From positions 682,001 through 746,000 of the forward strand of contig CM082595.2 in NCBI GenBank assembly GCA_040954595.2: a stretch of 64,000 nucleotides of DNA, read 5' to 3'. The notes under the pieces are model-generated. The model saw nothing but the letters and a program-made list of their open reading frames with translations. It did not search any database and was not told where the DNA came from. The position numbers were made by a program, and so were the translations under genes. Source of the DNA: Balanoglossus misakiensis. Taxonomy: Eukaryota; Hemichordata. Of this stretch, positions 32,861 to 47,800 are shown piece by piece; position 1 is the stretch's first letter; every line of letters begins with the position of its first letter.

Positions 32861-35800
32861 TTAAATCCTCAAACGATTTTATCCATTTTAGTCACGCGAC
32901 GATTTTGTCACGCAGTGAGGGCAGGGCAGTGAAGCAAAGGCCGGGGCGTCGAGGGCACATGAACATCCAACAAATTAAATGTCAAGATTTGGAGCTCCAC
33001 GAAAAATCAGGGGCTAATCTGAATAATCTATCAATTATTTAAAGGAACTTCTTCAGGAAAGGTGACATGAATATGAAATACGGATCAATAAAACTTGCCT
33101 TCACGGTTTACCTTCCGAGTAAAGAAACATAACCTGCTTATCGATAATTATGCAAATTCATTCAATTAATTATAAACAATATTGGAATTTCGAAATGAAT
33201 CCTGCCACAACTGCAAAACTATTTTATATGCAAATATATTGCCATGATGCCGATCGAATTATTCTATTATAGCATTTCAGCAGTCTCCTTTTGTGATGTG
33301 TGACGTTCTGTGAAGGCCAACTTTAAAACAAGTAAATTCAATTGTCCATCACATATTCATTCTTTTGTTTACTTAATTCCTCTGCTGTGAATACTGTTAA
33401 CTTTGAAAAAAGAGTCTTTTAACTTTCCATGGTCATCGAAAAATCATCGTTCACAGGTTTCAAGGCAATTTGCAATCCGACAAGGCATTTGTACCTTTGC
33501 CGTGATAAAAGATGACACCGGGCCATGCACCCGGATGCTCAAAAGTTAAATGCGATTAATTCCCCACGGACTCAAACTGGGGTAATCAAATGAAAATCTG
33601 CAAAGAGCTGATGTAACAAATGATGCTTCGAACACCAAGTGTGTGTGTAGGGTCTGAATGTTGGAAACATTGATTCGTAATAATTCACAATAATGGAATG
33701 TTCAAAGTCTAGGATCTTTTCATATTTAGACAATATTTTGCAAGTAACTTGTGCACGAATTGAATTTGTGGTTAATTTGTGAAATTTCTGGATGTGAAAA
33801 GTCAATTTCAATGATTAATATATTGATTTCACACGAAATGGTAGAAGTTTATTAAAATTTTGGACAAAGTGATTACAAAGGACACGTCAAGAAACTATGG
33901 ACTTAAAATTGTAGATCGCAAGTTTTGCACGCTGACAATCGATTCTTGAATGATGTCACTGGCGTTTCGACTTCCATGCAATTGTAAAACGGCACATTAA
34001 ATTTTCATAATACAATTCAAAATTCTGAATATGTCAGAAATAATTTCCGACTGGTTTACTTTGGGTGTCTCTTCTCAATGGAGATTTGACACCTATGATC
34101 GTACCACCGACAAGTTGTGCGGATGCTGTGGATGGCTCCATTTCGTGTTGGGGTGCAAAGCATCATCGTGGAGGGGAGTACCGTGAGTTCGCGGGCGGAG
34201 TTGGCAGGGGCCACCTCCCTAAAATTATATCATTAACTTTAAATAATAACAGCAGAACAAATAATTCAGAAAGCCTGGGACAATTTTATTCGAATGTGAA
34301 AATGCAATACTTATTGTAGATGATGTAATGTATTAGACGATCAGGCCTGGCACCTCCCTCTTATTGGAGTGAACTCGTCCTACAGAACTAGTGTGAGGGA
34401 CACTGACGGTTTCTTCGTATTTGTCACTCGTTGCAGATCTCGTATTGCCGGCACACAGTGAGCGGTTTTCGACGATAGTACTCCGTACTGGATGTGAAAT
34501 CGTGCTGTTGGAGCCGACGAACTTGACATTGGAGTGAACTTGACATTGCACGGCCTCCTTTATGCTGGTTACTCAGGACTGTGGCAAGAATTTCATCCGT
34601 CAGGCAAGGTTCTTACAGTTGTTATAGTAACTTTGCGCTTGTTCCTTGGTTGAAACATTTTCATAGATGAGTATAGACTGTTTTTGAACAAAGACTGCAA
34701 AATTCATGATTTTTAGAATTTGCAGGTTTTTATTTCCTATATTTCTATCACAATCGTGTTTACCGTTCGCTTGCATATCCAGAAAACCCTTTTTCCACAT
34801 ATTGTTTGCAAATTGTTGCACACACCGAGAAAAGTCCAAGCAACTTGGACATTATTTTGTCTTGCAAAATCTTAGTAGACCAAGGAGATGTCTAAACCAG
34901 GGAGAAGAGAGAGTTTTATTGCTGTATTCGGCCGCGACTGGTCTAGTATCTATCCTCTGTGCTGTTCTTCTTAACTCTGAGGCCGGCAGAGCAGATACAA
35001 GGCAGGACAGTTACTATGTTAGGCTCCGATCTACACTACTGCAAATTTAAAAATACACAACTGATTCGATTGCACTTTTCTACGAAGGGCCAAACAATAA
35101 CCAATAATTACTGACCCGAAAAGATAAAGACAGGAAAAGGTTTATGGTTTATTTAGCCCGGAAAGTTTATTTATAAACAGAGAGGAGAGAACATTCTCGT
35201 GTGGTGCCTGTCTATGGATGGTACTTGCACACGCGCGGGCCAGGGACAGAGTTTTATAAATACATGTAGTGTGATGACTTGCCGTTGACAGTGACAGTGA
35301 AGCCGTATTGGGTTTCAACTACAGCGTGATCGAATGCATCTCATATATCTCGTTACACAACTACACATTTCCCATAGCCACTGATATCGTTCAAATCTCC
35401 CATGGGCATTTTGGTCAAAATATCACACTTGCTATACGCGTACACGTGTTCAGTAACTTGTACGCCAATTTTTACGCCAGTGAAATTCATTGATGGGTGC
35501 TTTAACCAGCAGTGTGTTGAAGGACAAAAAAGTAAACTAACTAACTAATGATAGTAACTAACAACATCATGAGCAGAAAGTATAGTAGTTACACGATTAC
35601 GCGTCATAGTAGAATTTGCGTTTATACTATGTTTACAGCTGCTGTGCCAAACAAATGATTGTGAAAGTGGGTGTTTATTGCTGTGAAAATGATAAGATAC
35701 CTGTGTAATTTATAGAGTCAGTGCATGGACGGGCCTTGGGAATAAGATTCTCTCGTGACCAGTGTGTAGACTATAGCAAGATGACTTTTATCACAGTGTC

Positions 35801-36309
35801 GTGTTGTATCGCCTTTCATGGCAGAAGATGAAAGAACCGGAACGCTTAGTCCGACTCAGTGACTGGAGATGATCTTATTAGTTTTCAACGCGTGCAGAAT
35901 AGTTTACTCGTACCGTACAAGATAGTTCCGATCTGGGGGAAACTGTTGCATGCGGATACTGTTCCCCGTTCAGCTACACCGCAAACCAGAACGTACACGA
36001 GAGATGCCAACACTCAAGTCAAAACTGTGTAACTCCACACTTATGCTACGATGAAATGCGTTCTAATATCCAACAGCCCTGAGTATATTTTTAGTTTGAA
36101 ATAATGTTCAATTTTATCGACAGCCCACACGTTTCTGTTGGTATTAATTAGAATTTCTGAAATGACACCACCCTTCTCAGATTACTCGGCAAATATCTCT
36201 GCGCCTAAACCGGTGACAGATACATTTGGTTCATGGTCCACCCAAAAGGAGGTCAGTTCTCGCAGAAACTTAATTGTCTGCTGCAAAAATATTTTGGGCT
36301 ATTATAGGT

Positions 36310-36330
36310 GGGGGGGGGGGGGGGGGGGGG
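36310..36330 (+). repeat. Homopolymer run of 21 G
   Basis: Twenty-one consecutive G directly after GGTG. The length is likely variable and error-prone in assembly. It is G-quadruplex capable. Confidence 0.95.
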
Positions 36331-38854
36331 AGATCGTGCGTGTGATCCTACGCGGCCCAAATATATCCGCTGAGAGACACACCATCTCGCAATAATTGCA
36401 ACTTCCAAACACGGATCACACGTACGATCAACGTCAGAACGTTGTCTTGTCACTTCTGTTTAATTCGCGGACGGCCGACCGGGTAGAACTTCTCCCTCGA
36501 TGGTCAAACAGACACATCTCCAGCGCATCGCCAGCACAGACAAAAACAATCTCTCTGGTGGATTGTGTCCGAACTAATCTTCAACACTCCCGTTTGACCC
36601 GTGAATTGAGTTAGCGCACAAGTCTCGCGAGAATACCCATAGCAATACATCTCTTTTCTATTTAAACACACCGAGTGTGATGTTGACTCCGCAAGACATT
36701 TTCTGAACCAACTTGCTCAACGGAACGTTCTTACGCTTGTCAAGTTCGCCTGCATCTTGACCGTGGTGTGAAGGCCACCAAATTGGTGGTCTTGACCGTG
36801 GCTGGTCGATCTATACCCTCACTGACACCAAGAATGATCATTCTGTATTTGACACTTGATTCGGTGAAGGCCACGCGACAAATCACCATGACGGCAAGAA
36901 AGTGCCGGAAAAGCAAAGCTGCCCACAGTATAAGTTTTCGAAGATCAACTTCAGCTGTGGGTCATGTGATCCAAGATAGTGACGTAAACTATAGCTGGGC
37001 AGATACAAGTATAGTTGAAGAAAGTAAAATCTTTGCACTATTGTGATATGTGTCTCGTCGTCCAGAGGGCTACTGTCGTTCTTTATGAGGGCGTCTTAGA
37101 AGACTCTTAAACCACGCTATGTCATCTATCAACAAACAAAGACTCGACAAATGATGTCGTGTACTACAACGACACCAACCACTGTCACCAACGGCAAGGT
37201 CATATAAACACGACAAAAGTTTAACTTATTTATTAAACATGGATTTCCTGGCAAGGGTAGGAACACGTAATAGATACAAGCTTCATTTGAAACCATTCAG
37301 TGTCTTGGAACAATTGTAATAAAACGTCGTCGACATACTGATGATACAGTGAAATAGTTGTACCCTACACATGAGGTCAGGAACTGTGTAAAGGATCGAA
37401 GGTAATTGATTTCAGGGGCAAATAAATATAGACACTTGACTGTGGCAATCTGCCTCCGTGGCAGTAAAGTACAGGCAGTCATTTTACTAGCCGATCCTAT
37501 TTTATGTCTTCTTTTATTGTGTGTAAATAAACTAAATTTGCACCATTTAATAAGTCGGAGTTGAGGCGCGTACAAGTCAGAATGCGAGGCCCGGGCGTCA
37601 TTGCCCTTGGTGCTCTAACTCTGTTGATGTATGGTTATAGTTATTATGAGCATTGTAAATCAGGATAAAGAATGATAGGATCGACTGCGTGTTTGCACGC
37701 ACGTGTGTCTATGTAGTGTACCCAATTTGAGGATTGATGATGCTATCAAAGTTTGTACCTGTACTGGGACTGCGTGACAAAGGATGTTGGTGCAGAAGCA
37801 AAACTGTTTTGCTCGATAAAGGAAACAGGGTAATATTTTGGCAGAGGAGACACCTTCTTGAATCGTCCTAGCTGTGCGAGTCGATGTCTTGTTTTTACAT
37901 TATAGAATAGAATAGAAAATAATGCTCCTCGCCCAGTTGATGACGTCAGAGTAATCTGTTACCCAAATAAAGAGGTCTCCAACTTTTATTAAGGGCATAA
38001 ATTGACAAATTGTGGCTTCGTGGCTGTAAATTCATTCAGCATTGTCAAAGGTTAATCACCTTTCAAGTATTCTTCCATTTCGTCCGAAATAAGACTCTCT
38101 TTCTAATTGTGACCCTTGACCGACAGAGGGTCTACTTCAGAGTACTTACGTGACTTTAATGGCTTTTCAAGAGTTTTGATAAGTTTGGAAGGGGGTGTGG
38201 GTGACGTGGAAAGATTATTAAGTGGGTCTAGATCTGCCACTTGGCTAGTCCGCAGAAAGTTCTCCAAGATGTCTGAAATTAATGACTTGGGCTGTAATTT
38301 GCCTTCGTCCAAAGACTACAAATGATTGTCTTCCTTCGATATATCTGTTTAGCCACTACAAGAGGTGAATAAGACGGCCACTTTTCAATCTATGACTGTA
38401 GGAGTCATCGTTTTTTGTCGTTTGATAACCGTCTTTTTATATAAAAAAGGGTTGTGTAGCTCATTGCGCGATCCAAAAGATTTTCTGCGACGTGAATTGG
38501 GTGAAACAGAATAAAGACCTGAACTCCAAACGTGACAAACTAATCAGGTCACAACATGTCAGAAATTTCTGTCAACGTTAATGCAGGATGGAGTATCTGC
38601 TGACTATATGTTGATAGGAATCTTGACAAGTGTGAACGATGACATGGACAGGATGTGAGTGGAAATACATTTTTACCGATGTGGCCAAACTATAAATTCA
38701 ACAAAGCATGACAATACATTCGACATCACAATGACACAAAATGAAGTAAAAGGGAAAAGAATGGCGTTTTGATTTTTGTACAAGTGAGTTTATGCTAATG
38801 ACGATTTATTTTCTTCTATCCACAGATTACTAGCTGGATGTTGGGAGATTCAAA

Positions 38855-41800
38855 ATGACCGAACTCTCGCACAAAACGTTATCCGATCGGACAGTCCTGA
38901 ATGAAGGCACTGAATATGAAATAGTGAGTTATAAATGTTAATCTTTAAACATTTTTGTAGTCAGAAGAAAGAAGGCGTTTTTGAAGTTGATAGATGTTAA
39001 CATTCTCCTTGTTGAATCGGTTTTTGGAACATTTATTTTTTGTGCATCATATGCTAGGTGTGGGTTTGTTGGCACAAACTAGTCTCATAGCAACACCCGT
39101 CACAGCTTCAAATTAGCCATTGAAAGCGAGTAGGGTAACTTTTGACATCATTACTGTCAGTGCAAGCCCAATGATTGCCACATTTCTGTGACGTAAATTG
39201 TTTTAGATGGTACATTATATGTCTAACAGATATGCTTGTGTGCATTTGACACTGTGAAATGGAAACCCTAACGTTTCACCACGACATTAGTTTTATTCTA
39301 CGTGCAACATGGTGTTGCAATTAGTGTTGTAACATTTACTATCGACAAATGTCATCAAGTATTACACGTGGTAATATCTCGTTGGAAAGCGTCCGGTATC
39401 TGGGGCAGGTTCTTACCTTTCTTGATAAAAGTATTAGACTGTCATGGTGTGTTAACTGACACTGAAAAGGCTGAGGCTGTGGGGCCTTGAAAATAAGCGC
39501 AAGTACAGAGACCCATCAGTCGATGAAGTATAATCTCTCTTTCTCTGCCTCATTCGAGACCTTAAGCATCACACATGATAACTATTAAGATGAAATGAGT
39601 TCGATTAGGACAGAGTTGACCTTTGGCCTCTCGGGCTCTGATGACCACAGGCAAGTAATTCCACGGCGTCCAACATCTCCATTGTAAAATGTTCCTCTGT
39701 TCACTCACTCATGTCGGCACTGAGTGAACTTTTTATTACCGTAAAAACGGACATTAGTATTGTTTTGCGCTGCAAACACCCAACAACTACACTCTGGTTG
39801 ACACAGCTTCATGCATCGCACGTCAACCGTTGACAGTTCGATCACGTAACGCACCATAAGACTTTGGTTGCTCGTCGCAGATTTTTTTCTGACGAAGCAT
39901 GTGTTTACAATCCTTGTCCTGGATAATGATCATTTGATATATCATAAGCTATTATGTTGTGGGCAAACATGCCACTTACGGCTGTCTAGGAATGGCATGG
40001 TGATATATACACTCATCATCCCTGTCAGACGTGCGGCAAGCTCACTCTTTGCGTTCACCAGATCACCTCAAAATCATTTTGAACACCAGCTCTCGCACTG
40101 TAAGTGCGCGAGAACCACATTTCTACCTACATAACACCTGAAGTCACTATCAAACACTTGATTTAGCAGTTTCAGATACAAATGACTGGCCATCTATTTT
40201 AGCACACCACTCTGTACATTACAGGGGTATAACTTACTTTAAGTAAGTAGAAGTCAGTAAATTATGGGAACTTGATGAAATCTGACGTGTGTGTGTGTAC
40301 CGGCTATAAGCTGTTACTTACACCACTTACTCAAAACTCTACACGTCAGCGCATCGACCAGTATCACATCAAATCTGAGGTTTATGCACTGAATGTATCA
40401 GTCCCCAAAAGACTGCCTTATATGCCGTAACGTCAACAAAATCCAACTTTGACCAATGTTGCTTCTTTCCAGTCAACATCAATATTGGCACTTGACACTT
40501 AGAACATTTATGTGAAGATGGGTTAACAACCTGAATCAAGGATAACCAGATCAGTGCCTAATTATGGGATTTCTCCGACTCTGATAAAACGATTTGATTC
40601 AAATACCGTTCCAATCTCGTCCTGGCAAAGGGATTGTAAAAATCATTTTGACGGATAGCGTTAACGAAAACACATTTCCATTCTATAATCCGTCACGTTT
40701 TGACTTTCCGAAGTAGACAATTAGCTTTCCGTGGATTAGATAACGCCCACGGCTAGCTTTACTGAAAGCCTTGTACTACTATCAGTTTTTGGCGGAGTTT
40801 CCTTCAAATTTGTAATAATGAATGAATCTAGGTTCGTTGATCTTCAAAAATGTAGTCTTGAAAAGAGTGAAAAACGCCGTCTGACGGCTACCAATCAAAC
40901 AAGTCTCATCAAAATATTGAAATAAGAAATTCACAGTGCGGTGAAAATGCGCAGATTATTTGAAAAGAAAATGGACAACTGAATAGCTGCTCTTTTGGCG
41001 AACAGCATTGTTACTAATTAATTGAGCGTCTGGGAAATGATATGAGAATCTCGACAATTACTGACAAGCGGCAGTCTGTTGATATCATCCACAATTGTTG
41101 TAAGAAGCTGTGAAGCAAATATAATTCGTGATTTATTGAAGTCTTAATTCCACAACGGGCACCACAAGACAGATACCTGGCCGTCACTTGAATCCCTTTC
41201 ACTCGCGATACTTAATGACTGACTGTATTCCCTGAGAGTTAATACATTCCCTGGGTATCCATTCACCGAAAAAAATCACACCTCACTTATACCTTTTAAA
41301 CAAGTAAATATACCTTAATCCATCGGTGAACCTCTTGAGACATCAGCAGTGAAGGAAGTCTCGCAATCTAACGTAATCTGTTGGACAGTATCTCACTTAA
41401 TATGGCTCAGCTGGACACCGGTACCGTTTGAGACCACCGGGTTGTGTTCTTTATATGATGCACAAGAGAAGGTCGATAAGTTCGGAACAAGAACTTCTTG
41501 TAATATACGACCTACCAGAGTGAGGTTGAGGGAATTCTCGCAGAGCTTGCCCTGCTGAACTTTGAACAGTGACTTAAAGCGAATATGCATGGTGGATTAA
41601 TGGTTGAAGCTGCAATTTATTATATGTACATAGGGTGATTGAATGATTTACTAACATTGACAGAAAGACATCAATTTTTCACATCACATTCGTATTTCTT
41701 CAACACATTTTCATCATTCTGTGATTATTTTTAATTCACTGTTTCTTTTTTTATTTTAGGAGTGTTACGGCTACAAGCAAAGTGCAAAGTATATGATATT

Positions 41801-44800
41801 GGTGTATCTGGGAATTTTCTTTTCCTGTGGTATACTGCTGCTCATTTTGTACTGGAAGCCAGAGTGGTCTCTTCTACTTCAATACAACCGATGCCCATTA
41901 CACGAAGCGGAGGCTGTCCTATTAAAGGTAGAAACAAGTTACTTCTTCAGTTTCTTTTGTGTATTTCGTCGCAGATCTGATGCCGAGTTGAGCTTCAAAC
42001 TTTCAAACGATGCAATCAAAAAGTTCGAATTGATGCAAAGCACCACCACAAGATCTCTTGGGAGAGTTTACAAGAGATCCACTTTCAGGAGATCACTAAG
42101 AATAACACGGGGCGCAAAACACAGTCTATTCATCGTATTTTTTTACATACCAAAGTTATCCCGATCAAACAGGCGTAGTTGTACGCTGTGCTTCCGCAGG
42201 GACATGTGACTGTTGCCATAGTCAGATTTAGATTGACTAAGCGTCCCACTGAGAATTGTCCGGCAAAGTACAAAACGCATGAAGAGAATACTGAATTAGG
42301 GACCGAGCTTTGCCAATGGATTGTCGGGATCGATTTAGTTTATCCATCTAAAACATTTGCCAGTGATTCCACACCTGATCCTTCTCTGTTTCCCACTTGG
42401 CTTCTGGACAGGAGTGAATCATCAACTTTGTCAGTTGAAGTCTGAGATTTTCAGTGCTCTTCGACTTTTTTCTGCACGCATTGCATGCATGGCCGACTGA
42501 AAACTTTAACTCAGACAAGATATCACCAATTTATAAGATTGAAATAGAAACTCGATTTGCTCAGACCAAATGTATGATACGCTGAGTTGCAAAAACAATG
42601 TAAAACCAACCAAGACTATATTTTAAGATGCACTACCCCCCCCCCCCCCCCCCTTCATCGTTAGCTGAGGTTTGCGGACTTGGTATTTCTGATCAGAAAA
42701 TGTTTACATCATGTCTGTGTTTTTCCATTTAATCTTGCAAATGTAGTGGTGCTTGATGAGAGGACAAGTTCATCCACTGTGATTAAAATTGAACTTGTCT
42801 GTTAATCCATTTAGTCTGTCTTGCTTTAACTGATCTATGCATAACCTCAGCGATTATTGACGCTCTTAAAAGCCAGGATTACAGTAAAACCAATGTGGAA
42901 AGCAGAAACCCATTTCCTGCACTTAAGATTTCCTGTGCTCAACTCTAAGATGCACCGCTCTTTCCACTTGTCTGAGCTCGTTCATACTTTCTTGCAAGGT
43001 TGTGTCAAAATAACACGCTAGACAACACGCCAAATTACCCGCTTTCCTCCAGCCGATTAAATATTTACATCGAACATTAAAAAGGAATACACATCCAATT
43101 AATAATGTAATACCCTTCGTGAACATTGATTTGGACACGCTCCAGTGGTTTGCCGTCCGGGTTTTCTACACTCCAGAAGACAATTTGTTCGTGCCTGGAA
43201 ATTTTTTCGTCGCCACACACTGATCTGTCATCGGGCTATTCTATGATATGAATTAGAGTGATATAATCCGATAATTTGATCAAATCTAGTCGATTTGTCG
43301 TTACTATTAGTCAGTCTTTCAGTAATCTACAAATCAGAGTAAACGTTGTTGGTGAAACAACAGTCGGCAACTTTCCCCAGCAAAGCCGCGCATCTGAAAC
43401 AAAAGCACGCGGTGATTGATTCTGAGTACAGATCTAAACACTAAGCTATCGCCTTAGGTGGCTTACATGCAAATGTAAAACCACCTGCCCATAGCAATTG
43501 CTTTGACATGAAATACTTGCAAAAACACAGTATTAATTAAAAACAAATGGAGGAAATTAATCTCCATATGGTTCCCTGATAGCTGGTCTTGCTAACACTG
43601 TCACGTTCTGCCTGTGTAAATAAAATGTGAAGGTATTCACAGTAATCAATACAGTCATGCATGATTTTTCTGCGTTCACTCCAACGATAAGTATTTCGTG
43701 AATTTAATTTCGATGAAATTCTTTGTTGCAGGATATCTATAGGAGATGGCACATCGCCAAGATTGAGAGAGCAAACGTTGAACTACCCGAGTAAGTCCCT
43801 TTTGTTCACTGTCTACTTTTTTTATTTATAGCATATCTGAAGCACGTTTTGTGATGAGGCTTGAAGAAGGCTATAATATTCAATGTGATTTATTAGCTCT
43901 GTTAGATCATGCTAGTATTTATTTCAGCGAGTTGAAATTCTCCCAGCAAACAATGTACCCGGTCGGTCTAAACTCATATTTCACCAAGTACTGCCTAAAA
44001 TACACTCAGTCCCCGTCAGTCTTAATTACTAATTTGCTACATAAGTACATAAATCAAGTATCACTAGAGCAATGAGCTTGTGGGTATTTGCTTACCAAAC
44101 TATAACCATCATTTGATTGTATGTATGCCGCTTCAATAGGAACCAACACTGCTGTAAGGCAAATTTACAATGCCAGTTCATCACACTGATCCCTTGACGG
44201 TGTATGTATCAATTACTCCTCTATGCAGACACATTATCAACTTCAATCCGACTGAAAAATATTTTCCAAATATATAGTAAAGTTTAGGGATATTTATATC
44301 ACCATTCCTGTGTCTGAAACTCATGTGGTTTCAGTGGGTCGCTCATGAGATTCTATCACAAATCTCCTGCACTTGTGTACACCCTTGAACCTGATAATAC
44401 GGGATCCTAAACAGGCCAGCCGCGGTAGAAAAAGTTCCCGGTGAGAACCAGACTCACCCAATTCAACCCCACCCCACAAACTCATACGCACATACACATG
44501 TGCAAATATTGAGAGGAAAAGTTCACATGTAATGTGGCTATGACTTCCATATAATCAAGAACTGGTCACGATTGCTTTCCCTGTTGATACATGATCTTTA
44601 ATTAAAGTAACAAAATCGCCATTTGCCCGGGGACTTTCACGATCATATTTTTGGATGGAATTTGTCTGTAATAAGTACCGCATCAGTAACATGTGTATTC
44701 TGTTACCCTGACAACTTCTGATTGCATTTCGAGCACGATACAGATTTAGGAAATTGGCCTTGACTTTCACGGCGGTCTAATTATGCAAATTAATATTCCT

Positions 44801-47800
44801 GATGTCAGTTCAAGTCAAGAAGATTTCATAGTCTGGTACAGTGGTAGTCTTTGAGCGAAATGGCGAAATTCAAAACCGTGGAAAACATCTTCACAGGCGC
44901 AAAAATGACTATTCACATCACAAGAACTCGATGACACCAACAATATTTTAGAATAACATTGATGGACGTTTGCTCATCCGCTCTCCCATTGAAGATGGCA
45001 CGTTTCCATGACAACAGGAACGAACATCCTGAGTCGCTATTGTAATGTATCTGGCGATATTTAAGTTAAATAATCAAGCAAGTCAAATTGTAAAGCAATC
45101 AGAGTACATATGTCGCAATTTCCGATGCTTGCGACTTCCTTCTCTCATTCCAAGTGGCGATCAAATATTCATCATTGTTGGAGTTATGCCGGAAATTTCA
45201 TGAGTACAATTTATGTAGATTTATGGTTTGTTGGGAGAATTGATTTTCATTAGGGTTTCATTTGTTTTGGAGTGGATGATTTGGAATGCAGTCAAGCATT
45301 GAAGTTGAAATAAGTAAATGTCTGTTACGTCTATGAGGGTATTTGTGGCAGGCAAAGTTTGGGAAATAAACGAACGTATCTCGAGGATATCTCTGTTGCT
45401 ATAGCGAGTAATATAGCTCCGCATTTTGAAAACAAAGTCCACATTGACTATAAAAAATATCTATTAACCTAGTTTTCCAAGTTGTTTCATGAAATCATTG
45501 AGAACGAGATCTAGCACACGCTTGCCTAATACACGTTTCGCTTGCCACTATAGTGATTGAACTCTTGACATTGTTGTAATCAAATTAGCGGATAATTTAT
45601 CACCAGTGGTGCACATATTGATATGTTCGTAACTTTCCTTTGAGACTAGTACCTTGTGTATGACGTTTGAACTCAATTATGACGCCGTGTGGAGCTTGCT
45701 CCTTTAAAGTACACACACAAGGCGACCTTTTGGGGGCGAGACAACAATTGCGCGAATATGGAGAGAAAAATTACCACAAAATGACGTTCGCCAACATCAT
45801 GCCAATTAGAGTCTATATTAAGGATGTGTGTAGTTTTCAAGTGCATGCGTAGTCGTGTTTTTACCACGTCACAGAATTTGAGTGTGGAAGCATTTGAAAG
45901 TGATGCACTGCAATGGGCGATAGGACATTCTATGGTTCTCTAAATGACAGATTCAATTACATCCCGCGATTGATCATAATACCCAGTCTTCAATAGTATG
46001 ATAAGCATAAAGCGTACTGAGTCGTGTTACCGGGATGGACGTAAAAGGAAACACAATTCCATCCAGACTCTAAACAATGTCGTTTAATCAAGGGTCACAC
46101 CAGGTTCAAATATCAAACATAAAATTCGATGTTCACAGTTTATAACGTGGCTCATTTGCGTATCAGTTTTCCCAGCAGACATAAATTTCAGTTGTCTCAC
46201 ACGTCCGCATAAACGTATTATACAAAATATGATTAGTATGACGTGATTGGCATGCAAAGTGATGTTGAGGATCTAAGGCTGGTTGCGAAACTATCCCTAT
46301 CCACTCCGAATGAACTCTGACCTTTTGGCTGAGTGGAAACGGCAAAATTCGAAACATTACCTTCAGTTGCAGTCCGCGTGAATAGACATGGAGAAATCAA
46401 GTATGCATACTTGTTATGTATTTTAAAATTTAATTGACACAAGAAAACAGCACTTCAAACATTTTGATGCCTGATTTAACCGCAAAATCACTAGAGCGGT
46501 TTAAATTCAAGGTGCCCTTCATAACATCTTCACAAAATGCATTTTTTGCAAATTCCACGTACACTACACGTTCCATTTGCATACTGGGAAGCTATACATA
46601 TTATGTGGTGGGTTTACTGGTTTTGGATGTATGTGTACCTGTTATTTGCAGTTTCCAGTGACTGGGCAGGAAGGGGGAGGGGTGTAACATCCGTTAAAGT
46701 GATTCAGAAGTACAGGTATTGAAAGAAAATGGATTGACCACTTTTAATAGCGTGAAAGGAACCACGAGGAAACATTTAATAATCGTCCTCGAATGACAAA
46801 TCAAATTGTCGAGATGTAAAACAGGTTGACGTGCAGGTGCACTGCGAGCGGCAATGTTCACAGGACCATGGCCAACAGATCACAGTGTGACGTCATCGCT
46901 CGCCAGATGGGAGAGCCGCCATCTTGATTTGTCAGTGATGTGGAAAGTGACTGTTGATGGAATACCAAAATCACAAAGCCGATGAAAGTTTGATGAGGGC
47001 CTTGAATAATGCATGTTAATCGATTTCCTGGACTTTTATGCTGGAATTCCGGAATTGTGACTGTTCGAACATTCTTTGAAATATGTGTGTGCGGCTCGGG
47101 AGTCCAGTCGAGTCGCGAATAGTCAGAACTCGACTTGTATGCTTCCAAGTCCCAAAACTATAATGTGGTTTTCATGGTTTAAACTAGCAATAAACTAGCT
47201 ACCATGGCTGTTACCATATCTAAGGCTCAGTGAACGTGGAAATTCAATTTATAAATTAGGAGTGTGGTGGTTTATATAACATATCATACATTACTTCAAG
47301 TATAAAGCAAATATTAACAAAACTATGTTGTGGCGAAAATGATCCACCAAGATGCAGATACTACTAGCGGTTAATGTACTCTGACTTTTATTTTTTGTTT
47401 CAGCGATGCGACATTTAATATCAGGCGATTCCGTCAGCAAAGGACGCCCTCAGACACCCCGACTGAACCAGTCAGTGATGGGTTCTCCAAGAAAGAGTCA
47501 CTGGTCACGGGAGATAAAGTACACGCTAATTCGGAGACAGTTCCAAGCGCCACTGTGAGTTGGTACTTTCCATCCTTTGGCTTTTTTGTTTTGTTTGTTC
47601 AACTGAAAATGAGACCCATGTTTAGGGATTTATCTTGGTCAAAGCAGTATCTTTCACCTAATCTTCATTTTCTATGTCATGCTACCCAAATACTATTCAA
47701 CCAAAATGCCATCATCCTTGTCTGATAATTCCACACTCAACAGGACTTTGCAGAGGAAGAGGTGAACAACAAGCTGCGCTTCTTCCGCTATCAGAAAATC

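Larger units (their letters stand above)
24962..38825. other. 14-kb region without a recognised gene
   Basis: No stretch here encodes a product I can name. It contains the shared upstream DNA of the coiled-coil gene (minus) and the ATPase gene (plus), microsatellites, a tRNA-like B box at 32836, a 21-G run at 36310, an exon-like 69-bp segment at 25709-25777 and an open frame at 31184-31528 (listed separately). The ATPase has a 5' UTR acceptor at 38825/38826, so at least one noncoding ATPase exon must lie within this region or beyond. Confidence 0.6.

Noticed and set aside
25709-38923. N-terminal extension of the ATPase through the exon-like segment at 25709
   Set aside because: Joining to 38826 brings an in-frame TGA at the ATPase start codon region, so it could only be 5' UTR.
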